The notes beneath the pieces were generated by a model, which searched no databases, was not told where the DNA came from, and worked only from the letters and a program-made list of their open reading frames with translations. A stretch of DNA of 64,000 nucleotides from Dama dama (Eukaryota > Chordata > Mammalia > Artiodactyla > Cervidae). Below, in pieces: positions 23,180-35,104 of this stretch; positions within the stretch are counted from its first letter, which is position 1, and every line of letters begins with the position of its first letter. The position numbers and the translations under genes were made by a program. The stretch covers positions 73,656,001 through 73,720,000 of the forward strand of contig NC_083701.1 in assembly GCF_033118175.1 (NCBI RefSeq). The letters run 5' to 3'.

Positions 23180-24258
23180 TAGTTCAGTTCAGTTCAGTCA
23201 CTCAGTCGTGTCCAACTCTTTGCGACCCAATGAACCACAGCACGCCAGGCCTCCCTGTCCATCACCAACTCCTAGAGATTACTCAAAACTCATGTCCATC
23301 GAGTCAGTCATGCCATTCAACCATCTCATCCTCTATCGTCCCCTTCTCCTCCTGCCCCCAATCCCTCCCAGAATCAGGGTCTTTTCCAAAGAGTCAATTC
23401 TTCTCATTAGGTAGCCGAAGTATTGGAGTTTCAGCTTCAGCATCAGTCCTTCCAATGAACACCAAGACTGATCTCCTTTAGGATGGACTGGTTGGATCTC
23501 CTTGCAGTCCAAGGGACTCTCAAGAGTCTTCTCCAACACCACAGTTCAAAAGCATCAATTTTTTAGCACTCAGCTTTCTTCACAGTCCAACTCTCACATA
23601 CATACATGACCAATGGAAAAACCATAGCCTTGATCAGATGGACCTTTGTTGGCAAAGTAATGTCTCTGCTTTTTAATGCTATCTAGGTTGGTCATAATTT
23701 TCCTTCCAAGGAGTAAGTGTCTTTTAATTTCATGTCTGCAATCACCATCTGCAGTGATTTTGGAGCTCAACAAAATAAAGTCTGACACTGTTTCCACTGT
23801 CTCCCCATCTACTTCCCATGAAGTGATGGGACCAGATGCCATGATCTTAGTTTTCTGAATGTTGAGCTTTAAGCCAACTTTTTCACTCTCCTCTTTCACT
23901 TTCATCAAGAGGCTTTTTAGTTTCTCTTTACTTTCTGCCATAAGTGTGGTGTCATCTGCATATCTGAGGTTATTGATATTTCTCCCAGCAATCTTGATTC
24001 CAGCTTGTATTTCTTCCAGCCCAGCGTTTCTCATGATGTACTCTGCATATAAGTTAAATAAGCCGGGTGACAATATACAGCCTTGATGTACTCCTTTTCC
24101 TATTTGGAACCAGTGTGTTGTTCCATGTCCAGTTCTAACTGTTGCTTCCTGACCTGCATATAGGTTTCTCAAGAGGTGGGTCAGGTGGTCTGGTATTCCC
24201 ATCTCTTTCAGAATTTTCCACAGTTTATTGTGAGCCACACAGTCAAAGGCTTTGGTGT
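23180..24258 (-). pseudogene. BovB LINE inserted inside the L1
   Basis: This is a 1.08-kb 5'-truncated BovB. A 214-codon open stretch (24238-23594) encodes the RT palm, including YAGQEATVRTGHGTT, LFNLYAEYIMRNAGLEEIQ and an intact YADD catalytic motif in NNLRYADDTTLMAESKEK. The 3' tail is TTGGACACGACTGAGTGACT GAACTGAACT. The L1 reading TGATTCTTCC (left) and CCAGGAACATGGAAAATCTC (right) continues across it, so BovB is the younger insertion. It lacks the endonuclease domain and cannot be autonomous. Confidence 0.93.
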
Positions 24259-24850
24259 AGCCAGGAACATGGAAAATCTCTCCGTCTGTTTATGTCATCT
24301 TTGACTTTTTTCACTAGTGTCTTATAATTTTTTGTGTACAGCTCTTTTGTCTCCTTAGGTAAGTTTATTCCTAGATATTTAATTCTTTTTGTTGCAATGG
24401 TGAATGGGATTGATTCCTTAATTTCTCTTTCTGATTTTTCAGAAATGCAAGTGATTTTTGTGCATTGATTTTCTATTCTGCAACTTTCCTAAATTCACTG
24501 ATTAGCTCTAGTAATTTTCTAATACTATCCTTAGAGTTTTCTATGTAGAGCACCATGTCATCTACAGTGAGAGCTTTACTTCTTCTTTTCTGATCTGGAT
24601 TCCTTTTCTTTCTTTTTCTTCTCTGAGTGCTGTAGCTAGGACTTCCAAAATTATGTTGAATAAAAATGACAAAAATGGAGACCCTTGTCTTGTTCCTGAT
24701 CTTAGGGGGAAATGCTTTCAGTTTTTCACCACTGAGAATAATGCTTGCTGTAGGCTTATCATATATGGCCTTTACTATGTTGAGGTAGATTCCTCCTATG
24801 CCCATTTTTTGAAGAGTTTTAATCATAAATGGATGCTGAATTTTGTCACA

Positions 24851-24881
24851 CAATAGGTGCAGGGTTTTTCTGCACCTATTG
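24851..24881. repeat. Perfect 12-bp inverted repeat inside L1 ORF2
   Basis: CAATAGGTGCAG (24851-24862), a 7-nt loop GGTTTTT, then CTGCACCTATTG (24870-24881). Confidence 0.97.
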
Positions 24882-24894
24882 AGATTATCATATG

Positions 24895-24956
24895 GTTTTT
24901 ATCTTTCAATTTGTTAATATGGCATATCGTTTTTATCTTTCAATTTGTTAATATGG
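24895..24956 (+). repeat. 34-bp tandem duplication inside L1 ORF2
   Basis: GTTTTTATCTTTCAATTTGT TAATATGG occurs at 24895 and again at 24929. This is a period of 34 bp with no mismatch over 28 bp. Confidence 0.95.
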
Positions 24957-26789
24957 TGGATCACACTGATTATTTTGCGTATATTGAAGAATCCTTGCAT
25001 CCCTGGAATAAACCTAACTTGATCATTGTGTATGAGCTATTTGATGTGTTGCTGAATTCTGTTTGCTAAAATTCTGTTGATGATTTTTGCATCTACGTTC
25101 ATCAGTGATACTGCCTATAACTTTCTTTTTTTGTGTTGTCTTTGTCTGGTTTTGCTATCAGGATGATGGTGGTCTCACAAAATGAGTTTGAAAGTGTTCC
25201 TTCCTCTCCAATTTTTGAAAGAGTTTTAGAAGGATAGGCATTAGCTCTTCTTTAAATGTTTTGATAGAATTCTCCTATGAAGCCATCTGGTCCTGGGCTT
25301 TTGTTTTTTGGGCGATTTTTGATCACAGCTTCAATTTCAGTGCTTGCAATTGGGTTGTTGATAATTTTTATTTCTTCCTGGAAGACTGAACTTTTCTAAG
25401 AATCTGTCCGCTTCTTTCAGTTTATCTATTTTATTGCCATATAGCTGTTCATAATAGTCTCTTAAAATCCTTTTTATTTCTAAATTGTCTAGTGTAACCT
25501 CTCCTTTTTCATTTCTAATTTTGTTGATTTGATTCTTTTCTCTTTGTTTCTTGATGAGTCTGGCTAAAGGTTTTTGACTTTTGCTTATCTTCTCAAAGAA
25601 CCAGCTTTAAGTTTTATTAATGTTTATTATTGCTTCTTTCATTACTTTTTCATTTATTTCTGCTCGGATCTTTATGATTTATTTCCAGCTACTAATTCTG
25701 GGGTTTTATTGTTCTCTTTTTTCCAGTTATTTCAAGTGTAAAGTTGTTTATTTGATATTTTTCTTGTTTCTTGAGGTAGAATTGTATTGCTATATACTTC
25801 CATTTTAGAACTGCTTTTGCTGCATCCCATAGGTTTTGAGTTGTCGTGTTTTCATTGTTTTGTTTCTGGAAATTTATTGATTTCCCTTTTGATTTCTTCA
25901 GTAATCTGTTGGTTATTTAGAAACATGTTGTTTAATCTCCATGTGTTTGTGTTTCTTACAATTTTTTTTCTTGTAACTGATATCTAGTCCCATAGCATTG
26001 TGGTCGGAGAAGATGCTTGATACGATTTCAATTTTCTTAAATTTACTGAGGTCTGATTTGTGACCCAAGATGTGGTCTATCTGGGAAAATGTTTGATGTG
26101 CACTTGAGAAGAAGGGGTATTCTTCTGCATTTGGATGGAATGTCCTGAAGATATCAGTAAGATCCATCTCATCTAATGTGTCATTTAACACTTGTGTTTC
26201 CTTATTTTTTGTTTTGATGATCTGTCCATTGGTGTGAATGGGGTGTTAAAGTCTCCTACTATTATTGTGTTACTGTCAATTTCTCCTTTAATGTCTGTCA
26301 GTGTTTGTCTTATGTATTGAGGTGCTGCTATGTTGGGTACATAGATATTTACAATTGTTATGTCTTCCTCTTGGATTGATCCTTTGATCATTATGTAGTG
26401 TCCTTCCTTATCTCTTGTAATCTTCATTTTAAGGTCTATTTTGTCTGATATGAGGATTGCTACTCCAGCTTTCTTTTGCTTCCCATCTGCATGGAATATA
26501 TTTTTCCATCCTCTCACTTTCAGTCTATACATGTCTTTAGGTGTGATGTGGGTTTCCTGTAGACAGCATATATACAGGTCTTGTTTTTGTATCCATTCAG
26601 CCAGTCTGTGTCTTTTGGCTGGAGCATTTAATCCATTTACATTTAAAGTAATTATTGAAATATATGTTCCTACTGCCATTTTCTTAATTATTTGGGGTTG
26701 ATTTTGTAATTTTTTCTTCTCATATTTCTTGACTATATAAGCTCCTTTAACATTTGTTGTAAAGCTCATTTGGTGGTACTGAATTCTCT

Positions 26790-27650
26790 TAACTTTTGCT
26801 TATCTGAAAAGTTTTTGTTCTGTTTTTATTTCTCCATTTTTAAAATTTCTCCACAATTTTGAATGAGATCCTTGCCAGGTACAGTAATCTTGGTTGTAGA
26901 TTTTTCCCTTTCAGTACTTTAAATATATCCTGACATTCCCTTCTGGCCTGCAGAGTTTCTGCTGAAAGATCAGCTGTTAAGCACATGTGGTTTCCCTTGT
27001 ATGTTACTTGTTGCTTCTCCCTTGCTGCTTATAATATTCTTTCTTTTTGTTCTTTGTTAGTTTGATTAGTATGTGTCTTGGCATGTTTCCCCTTGGGTTT
27101 ATCCTGTATGGGACTCTGAACTTCTTGGACTTGATTGACTATATTTCCTTTTCCATGTTGAGAAACTTTTCAACTGTAATCTCTTCAAAAAATTTTCTCA
27201 TACCCTTTCTTTTTCTCTTCTTCTTCTGGGACCCCTATTATTTGAATGCTAGTACGTTTGATATTGTTCCAGAGGTCTCTGAGACTATCCTCAGTTCTTT
27301 TCATTCTTTTTACTTTATTCTGCTCTTCAGAAGTTATTTCCACCATTTTATCTTCCAGCTCACTAATTCATTCTTCTGCTTCAGATATTCTGCTGTTGAT
27401 TCCTTCTAGAGTATTTTTAATTTCAGTAATTGTGCTGTTTGTCTCTGTCCGTTTATTCTTTAATTCTTCTAGGTCTTTGTTAATTGATTCTTGCATTTTC
27501 TCCATTTTGTTTTCAAGGTTTTTGATCATCTTTATTACTGTTGTTCTGAATTCTTTTTCAGGTAGTTTGCCTATTTCCTCTTCATTTATTTGGACTTCTG
27601 TGTTTCTAGCTTGTTCCTTCATTTGCGTAGTGTTTCTCTGCCTTTTAATT
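26790..27650 (-). pseudogene. L1 ORF1 remnant
   Basis: The open stretch 27622-27368 encodes a heptad-rich coiled coil (TVIKMIKNLENKMEKMQESI, then NKDLEELKNKRTETNSTITE), typical of the trimerising N-terminal half of ORF1p. The RRM/C-terminal part toward 26800 is broken by stops. The ORF1 start is not cleanly defined. Confidence 0.8.
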
Positions 27651-28226
27651 ATTTTTTTTTAACTTAATGTATTTGAGGGCTCCTTTTCCCAGGCTTCAAA
27701 GAAAGCTGAATTCTTTCCCTGAAGAAGGTTGAATTCTTTCTTCCTTTTGGTTTCTGCCCTCCTAAGTTTGGTCCAGTGGTTTGTGTAAGCTTCCTATAGG
27801 GTGTGATTTGTGCTTAGTTTTTGTTTCTTTGCTTTTCCTCTGATGGGCAAGGCTGAGTGAGGTGGTAATCCTGTCTGCTGATGATTGGGTTTGTATTCTT
27901 GTTTTGTTTGTTGTTTAGATGAGGCGTCCTGCACAGGGTGCTACTGGGACTTGGGTGATGCTGGGTCTTGTATTCAAGTGGTTTCGTTTGTGTGAGTTCT
28001 CACTATTTGATACTCCCTAGGGTTAGTTCTCTGGTTATCTAGGGTCGTGGAGTCAGTGCTCCCACTTCAAAGGCTCAGGGCTTGATCTCTGGTCAGGATG
28101 AAGCTTTTACAAGTGGTCTGTTATGACATTAAATAAGATTAAAACAAATATCCAAAAATGAGAAACCAAAGGTGAACCCCAGACAAATGGCAGTACAAAA
28201 TCAGGCAAATAATAATTAAAATAATG

Positions 28227-29186
28227 GAATATACATATACATCCATGAGCAAAGTCAAAACAGTCCAGCAAAAATAAAGTACAGTAGACTGACCCAGCGA
28301 ACAAAGGAAATCAAAAATTATATTTATCAGGTAAGAACAGAACTAACTAAAGCACAAACTGGAAAACAAAACTTAAGCAAGGTGTCAAGTGGGGAATAAA
28401 GCAATGAAAACAAAAGTAACAAATATGTTGAGAGGAAAGGAAAGAAAGAAAAGAAAGAAAGAATAGATATGCAAATTTAAAGACGTAGATAAAGATTTAC
28501 ATACATTAAAGATTAACTGCAAAGGGAAAAGAACAATAGGAAAGGCAAACAAAGGAATAAGTATAGAAAAAATATAATAGGTTTAAATTAAAATTATAAA
28601 AAAATGAAAAAAAAAAAAATGGAAGAAAAAAGGATAACTCCACAGAACTTCAAGAAAGCCCAAAGTAGAGGCAGAGGTTTATAACAATAAAAAGTGTGGC
28701 TGAATATACACATATACATATACTCCCAAAGATAAGAAACAGTCCAACAAAATTAAAGTACAATAGATTGACCCAGCGAACAAAGCAAACCAAAAATTAT
28801 ATTTACCAGAACAAAATTAACTAAAGCACAAGCTGGAAAACAAAACTAAAGCAAGGTGCCAATTGGGGAATAAAGCAATGAAAATAAAACTAACAAATAT
28901 GTTGAGAGGAAAGGGGAGAGAGAAAAGAAAGAATAGATAGGCAAAATCAGATACAGGCAGATAAAGAAGACTTATATACGTTAAAGATTAACTGCAAGGG
29001 GAAAAGAACGGCAGGGAAATGAAACAAAGGAATAAATGTAGAAAAAATAACAGGCTTAAAAAATTAAAAATTAAAATTAAAAAAAGAGAAAGGAAGAATA
29101 AAAAAAAAAGAAAAGGAAAACCCCACAGAACTGCAAAAGCCCAACACAGAAGCAGAGGTTTATAACAATAAAAAATGTGACTGAGG
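28227..29186 (-). repeat. Two tandem ~479-bp units in the L1 5' UTR
   Basis: ACAGTCCAGCAAAAATAAAG at 28260 and ACAGTCCAACAAAATTAAAG at 28739 are in register with a period of 479 bp. The similarity continues through GACCCAGCGAACAAAG, TGGGGAATAAAGCAATGAAA, the GAAA-rich tract, GATTAACTGCAA, and CAGAGGTTTATAACAATAAA. Unit 1 is about 28227-28701 and unit 2 about 28702-29186. Confidence 0.93.
28436..28464 (+). repeat. GAAA-rich simple repeat
   Basis: An imperfect (GAAA)n tract. It is shorter in the second 5' UTR unit (28912-28935). Confidence 0.9.
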
Positions 29187-29834
29187 AAAAAAAAAGAAAA
29201 GCTCAAAAGCTTAACTGGGTTTCCTATTGCCAGTCCTGCTAACACTCCTATTTTTCCCCTACTAACACTCTGGTTTTTCCCCCTCGTTTCTTCATCCTAC
29301 CGAGTTTTGCATGGTTCTATATATTCTTTTCCGCTGGTCAGGTCCTCCTGTCGGCTCTCAGCTGGTGTTCTGCATGCACTTCTGTGTCTGAAGGTGTATT
29401 CCTGATGTATCTGTATAGAGAGATGTATGGCCAAGTCCACCTACTCTTCCGTCATCTTGTTCTCCTTCTCTCATCTTTTTGTTTTTAAACCTGTAAATGT
29501 TTGGATTCTCATCCTTGAAAGATTTCCTGGGTATGCCCACTTAGTATTGATAATATCTCTCCACTCTTTGAAGATATTTCTCTACTGTTTTATTCTACTA
29601 CTATTAATTATGTTGTCTAATTTATAAATCTTCACAAATGACCTATTTTGCTCCACAGTTGCATTTTTTGGTCTTTGGTGTCACATATTTCACTTTGATG
29701 AAAGCATGATTTCTTTATCATCTTGCTCTGAATATCATGAATCATGGATTTATTTTTCACCAGTGTTCAAAAACCCTTCAGCCATTATCTCTTGAAATTA
29801 TCTCCTCTACTCCACCCTCAAATCCAGGGCTCAT

Positions 29835-30056
29835 GAAACTATATACCATAGGCCAAATCTAGCCCGTTACCTGTTTTTGTAAAATAAGGTTTTATTTGAA
29901 TACAGCCATGTTCATTCATGTACATATTTTCGATGGCTGCTTTCCCACTACAACGGAAGAGCTAAATAGGTATAACAGAGATTACATGACCTGCAAAAAC
30001 CAAATATTTACCATCTTGTCCTTTAGAGAAAATGTTTGCCAACCTCTGCTTATGGG
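29835..30056 (-). mobile_element. hAT-Charlie-type MITE
   Basis: The + strand has AAATCTAGCCCGTTACCTGT, TTTTATTTGAATACAGCCAT and CAAATATTTACCATCTTGTC, ending AAAATGTTTGCCAACCTCTG. It is the inverted, longer copy of the family at 164-275. Confidence 0.65.
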
Positions 30057-30907
30057 TGGCTTTTTATAACTTGTAATCTTTGATGGTGAGTTCATTTTCT
30101 GATCTTAATGTCAGGGTAATCTTTGGGCTTTAGTACAGGCAGGGTCTGTTTCTTACTCTGTCAGTGGTGTGAAGACACCCCACTACAGGAGTCCAAGCTC
30201 AGCTCCCCAGCAGGCTGTCAGTCAAAACTGCTCAGCATCATCCACTAATATAACTCTAGCTCATAAGTTTTCTTTGCCTTTTTTTTTCTTCGAAGAAGGG
30301 CCTTGCAGACCACCCTTGCCTTTTTGCAAAACTCATCAAGGCCACAGAAAGCCGCCCTATTCAGGACCTAATTGTTCTGCAGTGGGAGGTTCTTTGCAAC
30401 ACTGAGCCTCTCACAATATAAACATGGAAGACTGGGATGTAACATTTATGAGTCATTAAACTGGGAGAACCATCACACAAATAATTCTCTCTACCTGTGT
30501 GTGGGGGGGTGGGATGGAATATGAGGGTATTATTCCATTATTGTATAAACAAACCAACTCTGACATTTCTGTTCACTCAGTACATAATGCACAGTATGTG
30601 TCAGATACTGCACTGGGAAAGCAGGACAAACCTGGATCAACTCAAAGCAAACCTCTTTCCTACCATCACTCCACTAATTTCCTTCAACAGATTTACCACC
30701 AGAATTGGAAGCGGGAGCCCACCTCCCCAGCTGAACTGAAGTCTCCAAGAGACTTCTAATTCAGTGGTGTGTCCTCAGTATTTGACAAAAGGTAGGCGCT
30801 TAATAAAGTTTAAAATCAACTATTAAGATAGGGCTGTCCTCAGGAAACTTGCAAGGCAGTAGCGGATTTTTCTTCCTACCTCCTAGACACTTTCTTAGTC
30901 TTATTCA

Positions 30908-31233
30908 CTGACTGGCTGCTCTGGGTCTTCACTGCTGCACTCGGGCTTTCTCTGGCCATGGCGAGCAGGGCCTACCCTTCCTTGCGGCGCATGGGCTCCC
31001 CCTGTGACGGAGCGCAGGCTACAGGCCCTCAGGCTTCAGGAGCTGCAGCACGCAGGCTCGGTATTTGCGGCATGGGGACTCTAGGATGCACAGGCTTCAG
31101 GAGCTGTGGCACAAGGGCTGGTGCAGGGGCTTAGCTGCTCCACGGCACGTGGGATCTTCTCAGACCAAGGATGGAACCCGTGTCTCCTGCTATGGCAGGT
31201 GGATTCCCATCTGCTGCAGCACCAGGAAGTCCT
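30908..31233 (-). mobile_element. CHR-2-type tRNA SINE
   Basis: The + strand shows GGGTCTTCACTGCTGCACTC, GGGCTTTCTCTGGCCATGGC, a repeated GGCTTCAGGAGCTG(C/T)(A/G)GCAC motif, TTAGCTGCTCCACGGCACGT and GGGATCTTCTCAGACCAAGG, and ends ACCAGGAAGTCC. This is the reverse complement of a long CHR-2-type SINE. The ORFs at 31065-31402 are inside it. Confidence 0.85.
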
Positions 31234-33645
31234 CTTCCTTAGTTTTGATTGGGCAAAAGATCAGTCTTTCACCATGGACTTGTCAAAAACATATACTCTT
31301 TCTGTACCACAGAAAACAAGAGACCTTCAGAAGTCGCAGTCTTCACAGAATTTCACAGAATTAGATGGGAGCTCACAGTCACATTCTGAAGCTGTTTTCT
31401 AAAAGTGCTTGCACATAGTATTATCTATTGCAAAGGAACAAATTATCCTAAAATTCAGTCACTTAAAATAACCACAGCCACTTAATATTGTTCATAGTTT
31501 CTGTGGGCCAGGAGTTTGGGAGGGGTGGGAAACTGCCTAAAAGGCAACTCATGCACAGAGCTGACAAGCTGGCATTGATGAAGCCGCCTCAGTTTCCTCT
31601 CCACTTGGGCCCCTCCACGGACTTGTCGACAGTCTTCACAGTGGTGACTTGTTTCCTGGAGTGAGTCATCTAAGAGACCAGGGCAAAAGCTGAAATCTCT
31701 TCACTGATCAAGTCTTGGAGGTCATATACCATTACTTCTGCATATTCTATATTTCACACAGACCACCTCTGTTTCAATGTGGGATGGGACTACAGAAATG
31801 TATGAAATAGAAGACAGGAATATATAAGGGCCACTTTGGAAGCTGGCCAACATGCACATAAATAAGATAACAGGATTTTAGAAAAGAATGAGTGCATTAG
31901 GTTACAAAAGCTTATAAGGAACAGTATCAAGAATAACCAGGTTTTCTGAATTCTAAGTCTTTCCATCACATCACAGTATGAGCTAGTGTACTAGGTTCCC
32001 AGCTCCTATTATGTAACAAAATAATTTCAGAATTTATGAAAAAAAATTAAAGTAAAAATAAAGCTAAAATGTGGAAGAAAATGGATAATTATTAAATATA
32101 AGTACTGGAAGGGATCCCTTGAGCTTAGTAATAAAGGAAAATGAATAAACTTTAATGACTGAAATAATATTAAACTTCTATAAATAAAAACTGGGAACAA
32201 AAAATAAGGAGGTAAATGATTAGCTTGGAGAAAAAAAGAGCTTTCACAAATTGGTGAGGAATAAAAGGAACAAACCAGCAAAAAAAAAAAAGTAGTAAGA
32301 AAATGACAATCACAAATGATGAAATATGATTGATCAATAAAATCTGACTTAATTAAAAGTTAAAGAAATGTTCTGGTAAGAAAAATATTCATCTTTTTAA
32401 TCTATTAGTATGGCAAATATTTCCAAATGGGCACTCTCATGTGCTACATTTTATGTACAAATTATTTTAAGTTTTAGGGAAAGCAACTAGACAGCCATGC
32501 ATGGCTAAGAGGCTTAATACTATTTTCCCTTCCACTAAGTAATTTCAGTCCTAAAAATCCTTCTTAAGACTAGAAACACATGTATCACCAGTAATAAAAA
32601 TATTGTTTGTTCAAAACCTTGGCTTAAAATATCTCAGGTTGTTCTGATACTAAGTGAATTTTAAAAGAAGAACTTAAGACTTAGTAGACTAAACAAATAA
32701 CTAGCTTTAACCAAGTAAATAAGGCTAAAAACAAAATGTTTTAATAAATTCGACTATGCTCTGTCTTCTACAATAAATGACACATTCTTCAGCTTTGTTT
32801 CTCTATCATTCAATGTAAAGAGATAATTTTCACTGTAAATCATTTTGGACGTATTCAATTTGAAGTGATCTTAATGGATTTCAAAATACTTTTGTTGATA
32901 AAAGCTACTAACACCATGGAAAACAAAAAACAGTGCAATTCCAGTGTTTAAAAGGCAGCTACCTGACTCCTCTCTGGAGTGTTTCAAGTGGCTCTGACAG
33001 TTTCAAAACTGAAATATAAAATGAAATTCTGTCCAATCTAGGAGTTAGTTACACTACTCTTACACTGGTCACCCATGAATATAATGACAAAGATTTTCTC
33101 CTTGCCCAAATTCAAGTAAGGCTCCTCTGAGCTGTCTTCTCGACTAAGCCTCAACCTTGGCTATATAAAAACAAGCACAAAAGATTTTATCCACCCAACT
33201 CTTCCCCAAATGAAAAGACTTTAACAAACAGTAACATAGTTTTAACAATTCAAGGAGACGCTAGACTCCAGCCTGCCTTGAAAGAATTTACTGTTTGCTC
33301 CAGGCAACACCTGAGGTAGGCCACCCTTTCCAAGAGGTTTGACTAAAAAGGGCTCACAATGGTGGATCCTTTCTTTGTCCCTTTAAGATGTGTGTGTGTC
33401 CACTATTCAGAAGTGTCTTTCTCAAGGGCCGGAAAGCTATTCCTCTAAAATGTAATCATCAGGAAGGATGGCATCTCAGGCTTCATGGGAGAATAGAATT
33501 CTAAGTAGTTGAGAAAGTTGGCCTAATTACATTTACACTGATGAATTCTTTGTAATTTTTCACTTCCCTGACTCCACTTAGTTTCCACTCACCCCTTTTT
33601 CTACTCCCCTATTCTCCCTTTGAAATGCCTGATTACCTCTATATA

Positions 33646-33984
33646 AATTGAAGATTTATATCAGGGGCTTCCCTGATAGCTCAGTTGGTAAAGAATCCAC
33701 CTGCAATGCAGGAGATCCCAGTTCGATTCCTGGGTCAGGAAGATCCACTGGAGACGGCTACCCACTTCCAGTGTTGCTAGGCTTCCCTGGTGGCTTAGCT
33801 GGTAAAGAATCCACCTGTAATGCGGGAGACCAGGGTTCGATCCCTGGTTTGGGAAGATCCACTGGTGAAGGGAACAGCTACCCACTCGAATATTCTGGCC
33901 TGGAGAATTTAATGGACTGTATAGTCCATGGGGTCACAAAGACTCGGACACGACTGAGCAACTTTCACTTTCACAATTGAAGAT
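33646..33984 (+). mobile_element. Bov-A2 dimeric SINE with 10-bp target duplication
   Basis: There are two head-to-tail tRNA-like units. The first is at about 33663 (GGGCTTCCCTGATAGCTCAG) and the second at 33781 (GGCTTCCCTGGTGGCTTAGC). A single BovB-derived tail ends CGACTGAGCAACTTTCACTT. AATTGAAGAT is duplicated at 33646-33655 and 33975-33984. The 110-aa + strand ORF across it is a by-product. Confidence 0.93.
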
Positions 33985-34167
33985 GAGTTCAGCTCGAGCT
34001 GGAACTTCTTCCTTATTGCAAAGGTGTATTACTGACTAAAATATATCCTTACCACTAGTGTCTGGCTTTAACTTTGACAACAGATTTTTCCTTTGCAATT
34101 TAAGAAATAGTAGGTTTGAGAGGAAGGTTCAGTAGGAACAGTAGGAATAGTAGGTTTGAGAGAGAGT

Positions 34168-34350
34168 AAACAATCTACCTGCTGACACAGGAGATGTGGG
34201 CTCGATCCCTGGGTCGGGAAGATCCCCTGCAGAAGGAAATGGCAACCCACTCCAGTACTCCTGCCAAGGAAATGCCATGCACGGAGGAGCCTGAGGGCTA
34301 CAGTCCATGGGGTCACAGAGGGCTGGACACAACTTAGCAACTAGACAGCA
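34168..34350 (+). mobile_element. Bov-tA SINE lacking the head
   Basis: It starts at CTACCTGCTGACACAGGAGA and contains GGGCTCGATCCCTGGGTCGG. It ends GGACACAACTTAGCAACTAG. The first 25-30 bp of the tRNA part are missing or unrecognisable. Confidence 0.85.
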
Positions 34351-34751
34351 GCATGGCTGACCAACAGTTCATATTACACCATGAAGGCTGAAGAAGTAAA
34401 TACCTTCAAAAATAGATTAAAAAGAAAACTATTCAAATGAATTAACCCTTGGCTCTACCCCAAATATATCAGGAGAACGGATACATAAAAACATGAACTT
34501 GTGAGAAGAAAATGTCAAGGCCCTGAGCACAGGAAGAAAAGAGGGACAATGTTCAAGTGCTAAACCAAGAGGCTGAATTAAAGGCAACCAAGGATTTTAT
34601 CAACTATAAGTATATCTGTACATTCCACAAGGTTGTCTAGAACCATATTAGTTTTCTATTACTTCTATTTAAAATTAAGCAGCTAAGAATAAGAAAATCT
34701 GTACTCTAGTTCAAAATCTGCGATTATTTCCATTCTTGACCAATTCACTTC

Positions 34752-34957
34752 TGCTTAGTCACTCGGTCGTGTCTGACTCTTTGTGACCCCACAACTGTAG
34801 CCCGCCAGGTTCCTCTGTCCATGGAATTCTCCAGGCAAGAAAGCTGAAGTGGGTGGCCTTTCCCTTCTCCAGGGGATCTTCCCAACCCAGGGATCGAATC
34901 CATGTCTCTCACATTGCAGGCAGATTCTTTACTGTCTGAGCCACCATGGAAGCCCCC
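34752..34957 (-). mobile_element. Bov-tA/ART2A-type SINE
   Basis: The + strand starts TGCTTAGTCACTCGGTCGTG and ends CTGAGCCACCATGGAAGCCC. It is a full-length element in reverse orientation. Confidence 0.92.
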
Positions 34958-35104
34958 AAGCAATTAATTTAGGTTAATTTACTTAATCTACAGAATGAGT
35001 GACTGGGATTAATGCTCACAGGTTTCTCCTGCATTTAAGGCACTATGATTCAATAACATTTTTAATTTTTGAAGTTAATTTACTCATTTACTTCCCTTTT
35101 TGTT

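Larger units (their letters stand above)
24259..26740 (-). pseudogene. L1 ORF2 endonuclease and RT part (degraded)
   Basis: The start is MAVGTYISIITLNVNGLNAP at 26679. The endonuclease motifs CLQETHI and IIVGDFNT are visible. After a frameshift near 26200 come SQIDHILGHKSDL and SDHNAMGLD in another frame. The RT catalytic box near 24550 reads LTVDDMVLYIEN, so the usual FADD is VDD. Many stops lie between these blocks. Confidence 0.88.
21438..29475 (-). mobile_element. Near full-length ruminant L1, carrying a BovB insertion
   Basis: The minus strand reads as a complete L1. The 5' end is GAGAACAAGATGACGGAAGA GTAGG at about 29475, a near match to the L1 YY1-type start. It is followed by a long 5' UTR with a tandem repeat, ORF1 remnants, ORF2 remnants, a 3' UTR and an A/T-rich tail at about 21438. 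Without the BovB at 23180-24258 it is about 6.95 kb. Both ORFs carry many stops and frameshifts, so it is dead. It lies antisense to nothing: L1 and WWP1 share the minus strand, which is the less tolerated orientation for a full-length L1 in an intron. Confidence 0.9.

Noticed and set aside
23594..24238. Idea that the 214-codon BovB RT with intact YADD could be an active or domesticated RT
   Set aside because: The copy is 5'-truncated, lacks the endonuclease, has no promoter or intact N-terminus, and lies inside a dead L1.
27047..27662. Two + strand ORFs (120 and 138 codons) rich in Phe/Leu/Ser
   Set aside because: They are antisense frames of the L1 ORF1 region. The T-rich antisense of a Lys-rich coiled coil gives apparent hydrophobic proteins.
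33648..33980. 110-codon + strand ORF (and the 74-codon one opposite)
   Set aside because: It is the frame of a dimeric Bov-A2 SINE. The same peptide-like text recurs in the other Bov-tA copies.
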